From positions 1 through 31,651 of the IMG/VR virus record IMGVR_UViG_3300023257_001668: a stretch of DNA of 31,651 nt; one strand, given 5' to 3'. The notes under the pieces were generated by a model. The model had not been told where the DNA came from and did no database searches. It worked only from the letters and a program-made list of their open reading frames with translations. Positions 7,623-16,500 of the stretch are shown here, piece by piece (the stretch's first letter is position 1; each line of letters starts with the position of its first letter). A program made the position numbers and the translations under genes. This DNA comes from a virus.

Positions 7623-10229
7623 TTATCTACCCTCCGTCATAAAAGTTTTTCTGGTCGAACCTGACCTCGCCATATCCTCATTAATAACATTTACTATAAC
7701 GCCTTTACCTTCCCTCGCCATAATGGCAGGTATCATTTTCTTATCAAATACACTTATAATAGTAATCGATTGACCATTACCTCCCACTTCGTGCTTAGGA
7801 ACGACTTGCTCTCCTCTATGCAAATAATATGCACCTTCGCTCGGGATTGAATCAATCCCTCCCTGAGCTCTTGCCATTCCCGTTGTAGCTATCGTTCCCG
7901 TTGGAAGAGACCCTGCATTCGAGGCTACACTTGCTGTACCACCCCACCCAAACAGACTTGCAAGCCCCGATACAGCTTTAGCCCACATGGCTTTAGCCAC
8001 CATATCAGCCAACATTTTAGCGAATGAAGCTCTTATAGAATTAGCAAAAGCGTTAAAATATTCTGAAGCACTCTTTAATTCTCCGCTAAAAACATCAAAA
8101 AATACACCCTGTAAAGTGTCACTCATCCCTCTAGCTACATCCTCTATTACTCTCGGCATCTCTCCAAAAACATCATTGGCATCTTCAGACATTTTGAGAT
8201 ATCCCGCTCCAATGCTATCCATTTTATCATTCCATTCCTTTAACGCATCATTAGTTCCTTCCTGTTTCGATAGCCAAAGTTCGTGCAGTTTATCTAATTG
8301 AATTTCAAGATTAGTAATTTCTTGTTCTTGCAATCCCTCTATATCTCGAAGGGCCTGTTTTCTATTTTCAATATCTTGAGCATAAGCCCACCGCTTAAAC
8401 TCTATTTCGGACATAACAAGTTCGTTGGTGTCATATTGAATCTTTTTCTGCTCATTCAAAAATTCAACCGTTAATCTCTGCTTTTCTACAATAGCTTTAT
8501 ATTCTTCTTTGTGCGCACTTATAACTTCTTGCTGCAATTTAAGCTGTTTTAATATGGATTTAGTAATAAGGTCTCTAACCTTCCTATCCTTATCATTTTC
8601 GTCATTCTGTTTTTTATATAATTCAACCATTTCTAAAATTGTTTCAGAATGCTTCTTCTCCGCATCAGTTAATCCTTTTATTTTTAGAGTAGTTAAGGCT
8701 AAATGCTGCCAAAGTTCCACAAAAGTTTTATCCGCTTTCTCCATAGATTCTGTAGCATCAGCTTGAGCCTTTTTAAGTGCCTCCCAAGCTATAACCACCT
8801 CTTTTACGGCCAGAACTATAGCGATAATAGCTGCAGCAACAAGAGCAGCTTGACCGATAAAAAGTAAAAAGACTCCTTTGCTTAATGTAAAGACAAGAGC
8901 CAAACTAACCATAGCTGTTTTAACCTTCAAGGCAGCTAGAGCCACTAACCCGAGAGCCTGAGAGAAGCCTACCATTAACGGAGCTAGAGGGCCTAAGACT
9001 AAAGCCACCGTCCCTAAAGCTATTGCCAATAAGCCAAGAATTCCTGTAAGGTAAACAACATATTTTGATAAAATAGGAAATTCTTTCATCCACGATTTTA
9101 TCCCTCTTAATCCATCAGCTAGAGACTGAACTAATTTAGTCAATACAGGCAATAATTTATTTCCAACTTCTATTTGAACACTTTGAAAGGCTGACATTAA
9201 AAGTTTTAACTGATTATTGAAAGATTGTAACTGAACCTTCGCTACTCGTTCCGCCTCTCCACCAGAATTTTTTAACGCTTCGGTAAGGTCAGTTATTCCT
9301 TCATAAGCAGCCTTTCCGCTTGCGTCAACACCTAATAGGGCCGTCATTAATGGACCCGCTCTTGTTCCAAATAATTCCATTGTTTGAGCATTGGATATTC
9401 CCGCTCGGTCAAGATTTCTAAGAACCCCTACCAAGCCGTAGGCGGTTGTATCAACATCTGAAAACTTCATGTTAAGCTCACCTAAAATTTCCTTTAATTT
9501 AGCTGATGGTTTCATCAACTCAGCCAAAGCTCTCCTTAAAGCCGTTCCAGCCATTGATGCGGGAAACCCTAAATCATAAATCTTACCAAGAGCTGCAGCC
9601 GTCTCTTCTAGCGATATATTAGCAGCCTTTGCTATCGGAGCAATATAAGACATTGAATCCTTAAGCTTATTAATCGTAGCTGCTGAACTTCCTATAGCCT
9701 TAGTGAAAACATCTGCCACTCTTTGCGTTTCATTTATTTGCAATCCGAAAGCTCTAACCGTAGACGTTACTGTTTCCGTCGCTGTCGTTAAATCTGCCTG
9801 CGTAGCTGCAGCCAAATCAAGCAAAGGCTGTAATTCTGCGATGGACATTTCGGCAGGCCTGAAACCCTTAGATGCTAAATCATACATAGCACTAGCTGCT
9901 TCACTAGCCGTAAATACAGTTGTTTCTCCTAAAGTCGTAGCAAGACCTTCCATAGATATTTTTGCTTTATCTAATTCCTCTCCCAGATACCCCGTAACAG
10001 ACGCAGCATTTAAAATAGCTGACTGGAATTGAGCTGCCTCTTTGACTGCCATTCCAAGACCTATGGTGGCTGCAGCCCCCATAGCCAAAAAGCTCGCACC
10101 CATAGTCCTTAAAAGAGCACTATTTTTAGTGGCAAATCCTTTAATTTGGCCGGAAGCCGTTAATAGCCCCGCCTGAAGGCCTCTTACGTCTGCTCCCATT
10201 TTGACCATTAATGATGCGAATGGATTCAT
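7623..10229 (-). CDS. Tail tape measure protein (TP901 type)
   Basis: An 868-aa tape measure, which sets tail length and leaves the tail during DNA injection. The N-terminal 350 residues match the TP901 core: GLQAGLLTASGQI near residue 20, a hydrophobic Ala/Gly stretch (about 40-65), and the AAALGKIYDLGFPASMAGTA-type region. Residues about 385-480 hold several strongly hydrophobic, probably membrane-active segments. Residues 490-650 are charged and helical (coiled coil), and the C-terminus is Gly/Ser-rich with another small hydrophobic part. By the usual 0.15 nm per residue, the tail would be of moderate length, about 130 nm. ATG overlaps the upstream stop as ATGA. Confidence 0.93.
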   Translation of the reverse strand: MNPFASLMVKMGADVRGLQAGLLTASGQIKGFATKNSALLRTMGASFLAMGAAATIGLGMAVKEAAQFQSAILNAASVTGYLGEELDKAKISMEGLATTLGETTVFTASEAASAMYDLASKGFRPAEMSIAELQPLLDLAAATQADLTTATETVTSTVRAFGLQINETQRVADVFTKAIGSSAATINKLKDSMSYIAPIAKAANISLEETAAALGKIYDLGFPASMAGTALRRALAELMKPSAKLKEILGELNMKFSDVDTTAYGLVGVLRNLDRAGISNAQTMELFGTRAGPLMTALLGVDASGKAAYEGITDLTEALKNSGGEAERVAKVQLQSFNNQLKLLMSAFQSVQIEVGNKLLPVLTKLVQSLADGLRGIKSWMKEFPILSKYVVYLTGILGLLAIALGTVALVLGPLAPLMVGFSQALGLVALAALKVKTAMVSLALVFTLSKGVFLLFIGQAALVAAAIIAIVLAVKEVVIAWEALKKAQADATESMEKADKTFVELWQHLALTTLKIKGLTDAEKKHSETILEMVELYKKQNDENDKDRKVRDLITKSILKQLKLQQEVISAHKEEYKAIVEKQRLTVEFLNEQKKIQYDTNELVMSEIEFKRWAYAQDIENRKQALRDIEGLQEQEITNLEIQLDKLHELWLSKQEGTNDALKEWNDKMDSIGAGYLKMSEDANDVFGEMPRVIEDVARGMSDTLQGVFFDVFSGELKSASEYFNAFANSIRASFAKMLADMVAKAMWAKAVSGLASLFGWGGTASVASNAGSLPTGTIATTGMARAQGGIDSIPSEGAYYLHRGEQVVPKHEVGGNGQSITIISVFDKKMIPAIMAREGKGVIVNVINEDMARSGSTRKTFMTEGR

Positions 10230-10492
10230 TTTTTATCCTTTATTATCGTTCTATCTATTCCGAACGAGTCTAAATTTTGACTATTTTCCCCTTTATTCAT
10301 TTTCGATTCTTCTTTTTTTCTCATTCTTTCTTCCTCGAAATTTGTGACAACTAATACCGCCGAGTTAAAGCAAAATTCATATATGCTCATCTCTAAAACT
10401 TGATACGGAGTTATTCCGTATTTCTTAGCAACAGCATCAACTACAATCACTAAATCCCTATTCTTAAAAAAAATTTCTAAACTATCATCCAT
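10226..10492 (-). CDS. Second tail-chaperone-position protein (lambda GT / T-like slot)
   Basis: An 88-aa protein between the first chaperone-like gene and the tape measure. In many siphoviruses this slot encodes the second chaperone product, often reached by ribosomal frameshift. Here it has its own ATG with AGGA eight bases upstream and overlaps the previous gene by eight bases. An in-frame TAA lies directly before the ATG, so a long frameshifted fusion is not possible. The N-terminal half is helical (VAKKYGITPYQVLEMSIYEF, residues 22-41), as in chaperone extensions that bind the tape measure. The C-terminal half is very charged and looks disordered. Assignment is by position and fold impression. 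Confidence 0.6.
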   Translation of the reverse strand: MDDSLEIFFKNRDLVIVVDAVAKKYGITPYQVLEMSIYEFCFNSAVLVVTNFEEERMRKKEESKMNKGENSQNLDSFGIDRTIIKDKK

Positions 10493-10883
10493 TTAATTTT
10501 CCTGAAATTACTTTTATAAGAAACATTTGGTCGGCCTCAGTAAGTTCAGCATATATTAAATGCGTTTCTTTTTTCTCCTCATTATATTTAAGAATTACTG
10601 GAGGTTCAATTATGCCTTGTTCAACGGTTATGCTAAGAAATTTTTCAAATAGTTCAAAGTTCTTCTTAGCTTCGGGTGATTCTGAATCAGTTACCCTTCC
10701 GGCATTAAGCTCTGCGATAAACTTAAAAAACTCATTAGGAATATCGGCTAATCCATTTTGGATATAATCCATTACACTCAAAGTCTTGACTTTAAACTTA
10801 GAACCCGAAGGAAGAGTTACTTCCTTCGGCTTTCCTATATTCTTTCTATATTCTTCTACAGTATTCATACCGTTACCAGACAT
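10485..10883 (-). CDS. Tail assembly chaperone (lambda gpG-like)
   Basis: A 132-aa protein that follows the major tail protein, the standard place for the chaperone that coats the tape measure before tail polymerisation. It opens MSGNGMNTVEEYRKN, with a small beta part near KEVTLPSGSKFKVKTL (37-42 region) typical of this family, then helices (DYIQNGLADIPNEFFKFIAE) and a C-terminal EADQMFLIKVISG helix. GGGAGG lies five bases before ATG. It overlaps the next gene by eight bases. No XXXYYYZ slippery site was found near its end. Confidence 0.72.
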   Translation of the reverse strand: MSGNGMNTVEEYRKNIGKPKEVTLPSGSKFKVKTLSVMDYIQNGLADIPNEFFKFIAELNAGRVTDSESPEAKKNFELFEKFLSITVEQGIIEPPVILKYNEEKKETHLIYAELTEADQMFLIKVISGKLNG

Positions 10884-10906
10884 AATTGACCTCCCATTTT
10901 TTTTAA

Positions 10907-10926
10907 ATGACTGATTATTCAGTCAT
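10907..10926 (-). other. Perfect hairpin at the stop of the major tail protein gene
   Basis: An 8-bp perfect inverted repeat (atgactga / tcagtcat) with a four-base loop. The TAA stop of the major tail protein gene lies in the loop. It is followed on the minus strand by TTAAAAAAAA, not a T tract, so it is not a canonical intrinsic terminator. It may protect the 3' end of a highly expressed message or reduce expression of the chaperone genes. Confidence 0.5.
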
Positions 10927-11424
10927 CGTGTCTACTATTGCTCCGTACTCTTTACCTGCAGCTAAATCAACATCAGGAAGTATTCTGAATGTTACAGGGA
11001 TTACAGTTAATGCATCTTTCTGTAAAGGCATATCCCCAACTTCCCAAATAACTGCTTTATGACAAGTGAAAGTTCTGTCATAACCTTCAGGAGATTTACC
11101 TGTAAAGGCCAAGGAATACTCCACTACATCTGCGTTCATACCCCAAGAAAGAGTTCTTGTAGGCGAAGACTCCACAACCGATTCAGTTTGCTCCCAAACT
11201 ATTTTAAGATTCGCCAAAGTAGCTTCAGCTAGATTAGTTTGGACTTCAAATGATTCTCTTATTTTATGGACTCCAACCGCAGCATAACTTTGGTCTACTT
11301 CTTTATCCATCCTGTCACAATTTTTTACAACCGTAACTCCACCGGAAGTATAACCAATGCTAGTACCGTTTACCGTCATTACTCCTACACCTATCAAAAC
11401 ATTAGTCGCTACATAATTACCCAT
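10915..11424 (-). CDS. Major tail protein (tail tube)
   Basis: A 169-aa beta-rich protein that would polymerise as the tail tube. Typical features are an early strand NVLIGVGVMTVNGTSIGYTSGG (described as residues 8-29), the motif VDQSYAAVGVHKIRESFEVQ (43-62), and a C-terminal strand region QKDALTVIPVTFRILPD that fits tube proteins, which end in alternating strands. A strong ribosome binding site, AAAGGAGGG, lies six bases before ATG, fitting a protein needed in many copies. It sits between the tail completion gene and the chaperones, the canonical place. Confidence 0.88.
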   Translation of the reverse strand: MGNYVATNVLIGVGVMTVNGTSIGYTSGGVTVVKNCDRMDKEVDQSYAAVGVHKIRESFEVQTNLAEATLANLKIVWEQTESVVESSPTRTLSWGMNADVVEYSLAFTGKSPEGYDRTFTCHKAVIWEVGDMPLQKDALTVIPVTFRILPDVDLAAGKEYGAIVDTMTE

Positions 11425-11445
11425 CGTTCAACCCTCCTTTAATTT

Positions 11446-11916
11446 TTACCAATCTCTTTTTCGCTTCCTTGTAGGGGCTACTTCAGAATCCCCTACAATA
11501 GCATCTTGTCTTGCTATAAGCTGAAACCTCAAAACTCTCTCATAACTTTTTTGTTCATCATTCCAATACGTAGATATGAGGTCGCCTGTATATGAACAAT
11601 CATACACAAAAGTTTCTTCACTTACATCTAAATCAGACCCATCAAGCAATAAGATAAGCCTTTCGGCCATATCGTCTATATTTAGGTCATTATCTCTATC
11701 GTAAACCCTGACTATCAGGGGTATCGTTCTTATTTGAGGAGTAAAATCTGTAGTCGCCATCGCTGTCTGCATATAAAATATTATAAGCTTGCTCCAGCTT
11801 CCAACAGGCGAATAGGCTCTCCTCATATTTTTTTTCGTTTCAGTATATTCTACCATTTTGCATAAATCTTGGTCATTTTTCAAAATATTGATTATGCCTT
11901 TATATATATTTTTCAC
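11446..11916 (-). CDS. Tail completion / terminator protein
   Basis: A 156-aa protein of the type that caps the tail tube and joins it to the neck (lambda U, SPP1 gp17 role). It starts with a helix (IYKGIINILKNDQDLCKMV), then strands around RTIPLIVRVYDRDNDLNIDD, and ends in a basic tail TRKRKRDW. ATG overlaps the stop of the upstream gp10-like gene by four bases. Function rests on gene order (gp10-like, this gene, major tail protein) and length; sequence similarity in this family is always weak. Confidence 0.7.
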   Translation of the reverse strand: MKNIYKGIINILKNDQDLCKMVEYTETKKNMRRAYSPVGSWSKLIIFYMQTAMATTDFTPQIRTIPLIVRVYDRDNDLNIDDMAERLILLLDGSDLDVSEETFVYDCSYTGDLISTYWNDEQKSYERVLRFQLIARQDAIVGDSEVAPTRKRKRDW

Positions 11917-12299
11917 AATCGACTCCTAACGGCCATTGATATTTGAATCTTAAAATAAGCTAAAGCTTCTCTTCCCACTTCCATAAGAGCGGGATAAAGA
12001 AATCCACCATCCGGCAAAGACTCTACGTGAGGAGCATAAGGAACATCTGTTCCTATGAAGCCTTCTATTTCAAAATTCCCCTTCCATTTAGCCTTTGATT
12101 TTATATTTCTCCTCAAGTTACCAGTTTTAATATGCATTACATGACCATGTTGACCTGAAATATTCTCTTTAGCTCTTGTCGCTACTATAGCTGACGCTCT
12201 ACCCATAGCCCTCAAAGCCTCGTCTCGAACTACTTGGTCAAGAAGCTTTAACTTAACTAATGCCTTAGGGACGCCTGAGATTACAAAATCTACTTTCAT
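11913..12299 (-). CDS. HK97 gp10-like neck/tail-joining protein
   Basis: A 128-aa protein with the features of the HK97 gp10 family: an N-terminal PKALVKLKLLDQVVRDEALR helix, ATRAKENISGQHG in the middle, a TGNLRRNI motif (residues 62-69), and VPYAPHVE near residue 90. The TGNLRRNI/YAPHVE pair is highly characteristic. The protein sits at the head-tail interface. It overlaps the adaptor gene by one base and the completion gene by four bases. Confidence 0.9.
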   Translation of the reverse strand: MKVDFVISGVPKALVKLKLLDQVVRDEALRAMGRASAIVATRAKENISGQHGHVMHIKTGNLRRNIKSKAKWKGNFEIEGFIGTDVPYAPHVESLPDGGFLYPALMEVGREALAYFKIQISMAVRSRL

Positions 12300-12649
12300 T
12301 ATATATCAATCCTCGATAATAAGCCCTCTAAATGATGTACCTTTTGATGGGTTCTAGCTGCCTTTAAAAATACTACCATATAAGTTTGACCCGCCTTATC
12401 TTCTTTTACCTTGTCTCCTACCTTAATGTCGACGAATTTATCACACATCATTTTCATCGAAACAATATAATTTTTGCCTTCTACCGAAAACGTAAAAGGC
12501 TGTCCTCTAGTCCCATAAATCCGACAAACAACATTCCAATTCTTTTTATCCCATTCAGAAGTCACCCCTCCGAAATCATCACCCTCGGTTGAACGACGAT
12601 AAATCGTAATGGTATTATTCAAAAATCTTTTCAAATCAAGAGACGCCAT
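12299..12649 (-). CDS. Head-tail adaptor (SPP1 gp16-like stopper)
   Basis: A 116-aa small beta-barrel-type protein. The pattern LKRFLNNTITIYRR near the start, EWDKKNWNVVCRIYG in the middle, and VKEDKAGQTYMVVFLKA followed by a short C-terminal HHLEGLLSRIDI strand is that of phage head-tail joining proteins that close the connector channel until a tail binds. The start lies within the end of the connector gene (14-base overlap), as is common for this pair. Confidence 0.83.
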   Translation of the reverse strand: MASLDLKRFLNNTITIYRRSTEGDDFGGVTSEWDKKNWNVVCRIYGTRGQPFTFSVEGKNYIVSMKMMCDKFVDIKVGDKVKEDKAGQTYMVVFLKAARTHQKVHHLEGLLSRIDI

Positions 12650-13268
12650 AACCTAACCAATTATTTTGATATTGTTTAACAATTAAATCTAACTCTTTAT
12701 CCGCAAGCTGATTCTCATTTACATCAAATAATATCTTCGTTGAGTAATCACCTATTTTTTCTGTTGCATTCTTTTCGTCAAAGAAACCTTTTTCTAAAAT
12801 CTTTTGAATTAATCTTCCCTGTAAATATTCTATGGGAGTAGGAACAGTCTCCCATCCCCAGACTGCATAAATTCCTATATTATAAAGACCCAAAGGAAAG
12901 ACTTCTGGATATAGTCTCCCTCTCGATACAGCAGAAGTAAATAAATTCCAAGTAATAAATTTTTTCTTGGCCGTAAAATTCGAAGCCGTATAGTCTACAT
13001 ATCCTGTAGTAGAAGAATATATTCTTATCTTTTCAAGAGTGACTAATTTTTTCGGCATAAAAACTGTATCTTTTCCCGTTCCAGATATCTTCTTCTCTAC
13101 ATAAGCCGAAGCTGTCCCCTCCTGAGAAAATGGTTGTCCGCAAAGATTATCTATAATAACCTTTGTCAAGTCCTGTAAAACCCCTAAATAAGTATCATCA
13201 GCTTCTTGTTCGCTAATGTTATAAGGGTCTACCCTTAATTTTGCTTTTGTAATGTACTCGTTCGCCAT
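12636..13268 (-). CDS. Head-tail connector protein (HK97 gp6-like)
   Basis: A 210-aa protein of the connector type that sits under the portal. The N-terminal half begins with TKAKLRVDPYNISEQEADDT and LQDLTKVIIDNLCG, the usual first helices, followed by beta strands and WNLFTSAVSRGRLYPEVFP. The motif LYNIGIYAVWGWETVPTPIE (residues 128-147) is characteristic (IxAxWGxxxxPxxI). The C-terminal helices follow. ATG overlaps the stop of the 94-aa gene by one base. Confidence 0.87.
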   Translation of the reverse strand: MANEYITKAKLRVDPYNISEQEADDTYLGVLQDLTKVIIDNLCGQPFSQEGTASAYVEKKISGTGKDTVFMPKKLVTLEKIRIYSSTTGYVDYTASNFTAKKKFITWNLFTSAVSRGRLYPEVFPLGLYNIGIYAVWGWETVPTPIEYLQGRLIQKILEKGFFDEKNATEKIGDYSTKILFDVNENQLADKELDLIVKQYQNNWLGYGVS

Positions 13269-13552
13269 TATGCCCTCACTTTTACGAAGATTTTATCTTC
13301 ATAGATATGACCACCAGAAGTAGTCGTTAAAAATGTAACCCAATACTCGGCTCCGTCAGCTCCTCCTTTGACCACCTGAGAAACTTTAGTAGCCTCTACT
13401 ACGGGCGAGCCATCAACAACAAGCCCGCCAGAAGGACTTATGGATACCGTGCAAGAGGCTAGGGTTGCGCCCTCCGTTAAATCTGGGCTTATATATTCAA
13501 ACCCTATAGAAAATTGTTCATTAGGCTTCTTTACTACTATTGGAATTTTCAT
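13268..13552 (-). CDS. Small Ig-like fibre/tail-adaptor-type protein
   Basis: A 94-aa beta-sandwich-like protein: strands around FSIGFEYISPDL, LASCTVSISPSGGL, VVKGGADGAEYWVTFLTTT and IFVKVRA. The closing lines (GADGAEYWVTFLTTTSGG) are typical of a short phage protein family often annotated as fibre-tail adaptor, found just before connector genes and after fibre-related genes. Here it is coupled (ATGA) to the giant repeat gene, which suggests that it may attach the giant protein to the virion. That link is inferred. Confidence 0.65.
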   Translation of the reverse strand: MKIPIVVKKPNEQFSIGFEYISPDLTEGATLASCTVSISPSGGLVVDGSPVVEATKVSQVVKGGADGAEYWVTFLTTTSGGHIYEDKIFVKVRA

Positions 13553-16500
13553 ATTCTCGCTCCTTGATATTCTATTTCAGTATCAGTTTTATCCGCCGTA
13601 AATATCCGCTTTCTAGGAGTAGCCGTAAACAGTAACGGGAATAAATCCCAATAGACTACACTTTCAAAAATATCCTCTTCTACAACAATTATATCATAAA
13701 CTATCCCTAATTCTATAATAGGGTCATACAGCTCCGCATCTTCGGTTATAGATATAGAGTCGGAGGAATTAACTTCAATTTGAATATATGCTTCTATGCT
13801 TTCAGAAATAGAAACATTATCAAAAATCTCTACATCAGCCTTTGTCACGATAGAAGCGTATTCATTAATGGCTATATCTTCGACGGCAGATAACTCAACG
13901 ATAATATCCCAAACTGTAGCTGCTTCTATTATAGATATTAAATCATATATATTTACATTAAGGTATGTCGAGTATAATCCAACGTCTTCGCCTGTAGAGA
14001 TATTGTCTAAAACCTCTATATCTAACCCAAAATAAATAGATGCGTTTTCTATTAAAGATATATTTTCAATAGCCTCTAACTCTACGCTAATATCTAATAA
14101 AAGGACATATTCACTTATGCTGATATTATCAGCTATGCTAATATCTACATCTACATTTCCATTAATATTTTCGGTTATCGTTATCCCTTCAAAAACTAAA
14201 GGAATGTCTATCTCAATATCCCATATATTAATATTTTCGGCTAAAGATATAGAATCAAATGCATCGATATTTGCATCTAGCTCAAATTGACTTATATATT
14301 CTGAGATGATAATGCCATCATAAACTAAAGGAACGTCTATTTCGATATCCCATATATTAATATTTTCGGTAAGAAATACGGAATCAAATACATTAAAATT
14401 AGTTTCAATCTCAAACTTCTCCACAGCCTCAACGATTGAAATATTATCATAAACAATAGGCAAATCTATGATAATATCCCACATATTTATGTATTCAGTT
14501 ATAGAGATATTATCATTTACGATTGCATCAAGTTCATAATAAAAATTAACGCTTTCAGCAAGAATTATTTCTTCATAGACTATTCCCAATTCTACTATAG
14601 GGTCATATATACTAGCGAATTCTGTTATATTAACACTCTCTATTACATTTAATTCTATATTTATATCCGCATTAACATTTTCCAAGATAGATATATTATC
14701 AAAGGCCACAGGTAAATCAATTTCAATATCTAATAAATCAGTATATTCAGCTATTAAAATATTTTCATTTACTTCAATATATATAAGAATCTCAAAATCA
14801 ATATTTTCTAATACCGTTATTCCGTCATAAATGCTTAAATTAAAAATATAATCAAATTTTATAGATTCCGATATAGACATTTCTTCGTAGACATTAAGAG
14901 CTTCAAATATATAATCAGTTTCTATATTTTCAGTTATAGTTATTTCATCATAAATAACTGGCAGGTTAATCTCTATATCGAGCAAATTTGTATATTCTGC
15001 TATAGAAATAGCGTCGCTAATATTTATATATGTAAGAATATTAAAACTTGCATCTTCGAATATCGCTATGTTTTCATAACTAATAGGTAAATTAATTTCA
15101 ATATCCCATAAATCAACATATTCAGCTACCCCAATAAAATCTAATACATCTATTTCGACCACCAAGTCAACATCATCTTCGTCTACTATAGCCATCTCAT
15201 CATAAATATTAAGGCCTGAGAAAATATATTCAGAAATAAAATCTTCGATTATATTTATGGCTTCGTAAACAGGCCCAAGCTCTATCGAAATATCTAATAA
15301 ACTTGTAAACTCAGTTATAAATATCTCTTCGTATACATTCATGCCAACAAATAATTCTAAAGAGACTAGTTCAGAAATTAAAATTGATTCAGAGGAGATT
15401 GGAATATCTATTTCAATGTCTAATATATTAATATTTTCGGTTATGGTTATCGCCTCATAAACCATAGGAAGGTCTATCTCAATATCATGGAGATTGATAT
15501 TTTCGGTTAGGGAAACTGATTCAAAAACATCAACATTTGAATCTAATCCGAATTGACTTATATTTTCTGCGATTGTTATATCATCAAAAACTAAAGGAAT
15601 ATTTATCTCAATATCGTGAAGGTTAACGTCTTCCGAAAGAGAAATTGATTCGATTGCCTCAATATTTGAATCCAATCCAAAATCCGTATATTCAGTTATT
15701 GTTATGTCATCATTTACCGATATATTTGAGAAGATTGTAAAATCTACAAATTCAGATATTGAAATTTCTTCGTATGTTTCTAAATATAAAACATCGAGAA
15801 GCATATCGATATCTTCCAATGTTCCTATTTCCTCATATTCCGATAAAGGTAGAGCGGGAGGATATTGCTGATTCCATTCCGTTATAGAAATAGAATCATA
15901 AATTTCTGCATAAAGTTCTGTTAAATACTGGTCTATATCTTCAACTATCGAAATAGAATCGTAAACAATTCCAACTTCAACAATAGGGTCAAATGCTGAC
16001 GCAGACTCCGTAATAATAATCAAGTCGTAAACCTCTAAATAAAGCTCCGTCAATAATAAATCTATATCCTCGACTATAGATATAGAATCATTTACATCAA
16101 CCTCTATAGATATTTCAAATGAACTTAAATATTCTGAAATAGTTATTTCATCATAAATAGACAATCCTTCAAAAATGTAATCAAATGCTATATCTTCTGA
16201 AACATATATATCATCATAAACCACAGGAACATCAATAATGATATCGTGTAAAACTATATCTTCTGTGATAGAAATCACATCACTAACGTCTATTCCAAAA
16301 AGAATCTCAAAATCTGTAGATTCAGTTATTGATATACTCTCGAAAGAAAGCGGAATATCAATCTCAATATCCCATATATTAATATTTTCAACGAGAGAGA
16401 CTAATTCATAAACTATTGGTAAATCAATTTCTATATCCCACATATTAGCGTATTCAACAAGCGAGATTAACTCAAATATATTAATATTTGCATCTAATTC

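Noticed and set aside
10440-10480. Run of eight T (minus strand) in the second chaperone-position gene as a slippage site
   Set aside because: The frame stays open through it with a reasonable protein on both sides; nothing shows a useful second product.
10485-10492. Programmed frameshift joining the two chaperone-position genes, as in lambda G/GT
   Set aside because: No XXXYYYZ slippery site lies near the junction, an in-frame TAA stands directly before the second ATG, and the second gene has its own AGGA site. Separate translation is simpler.
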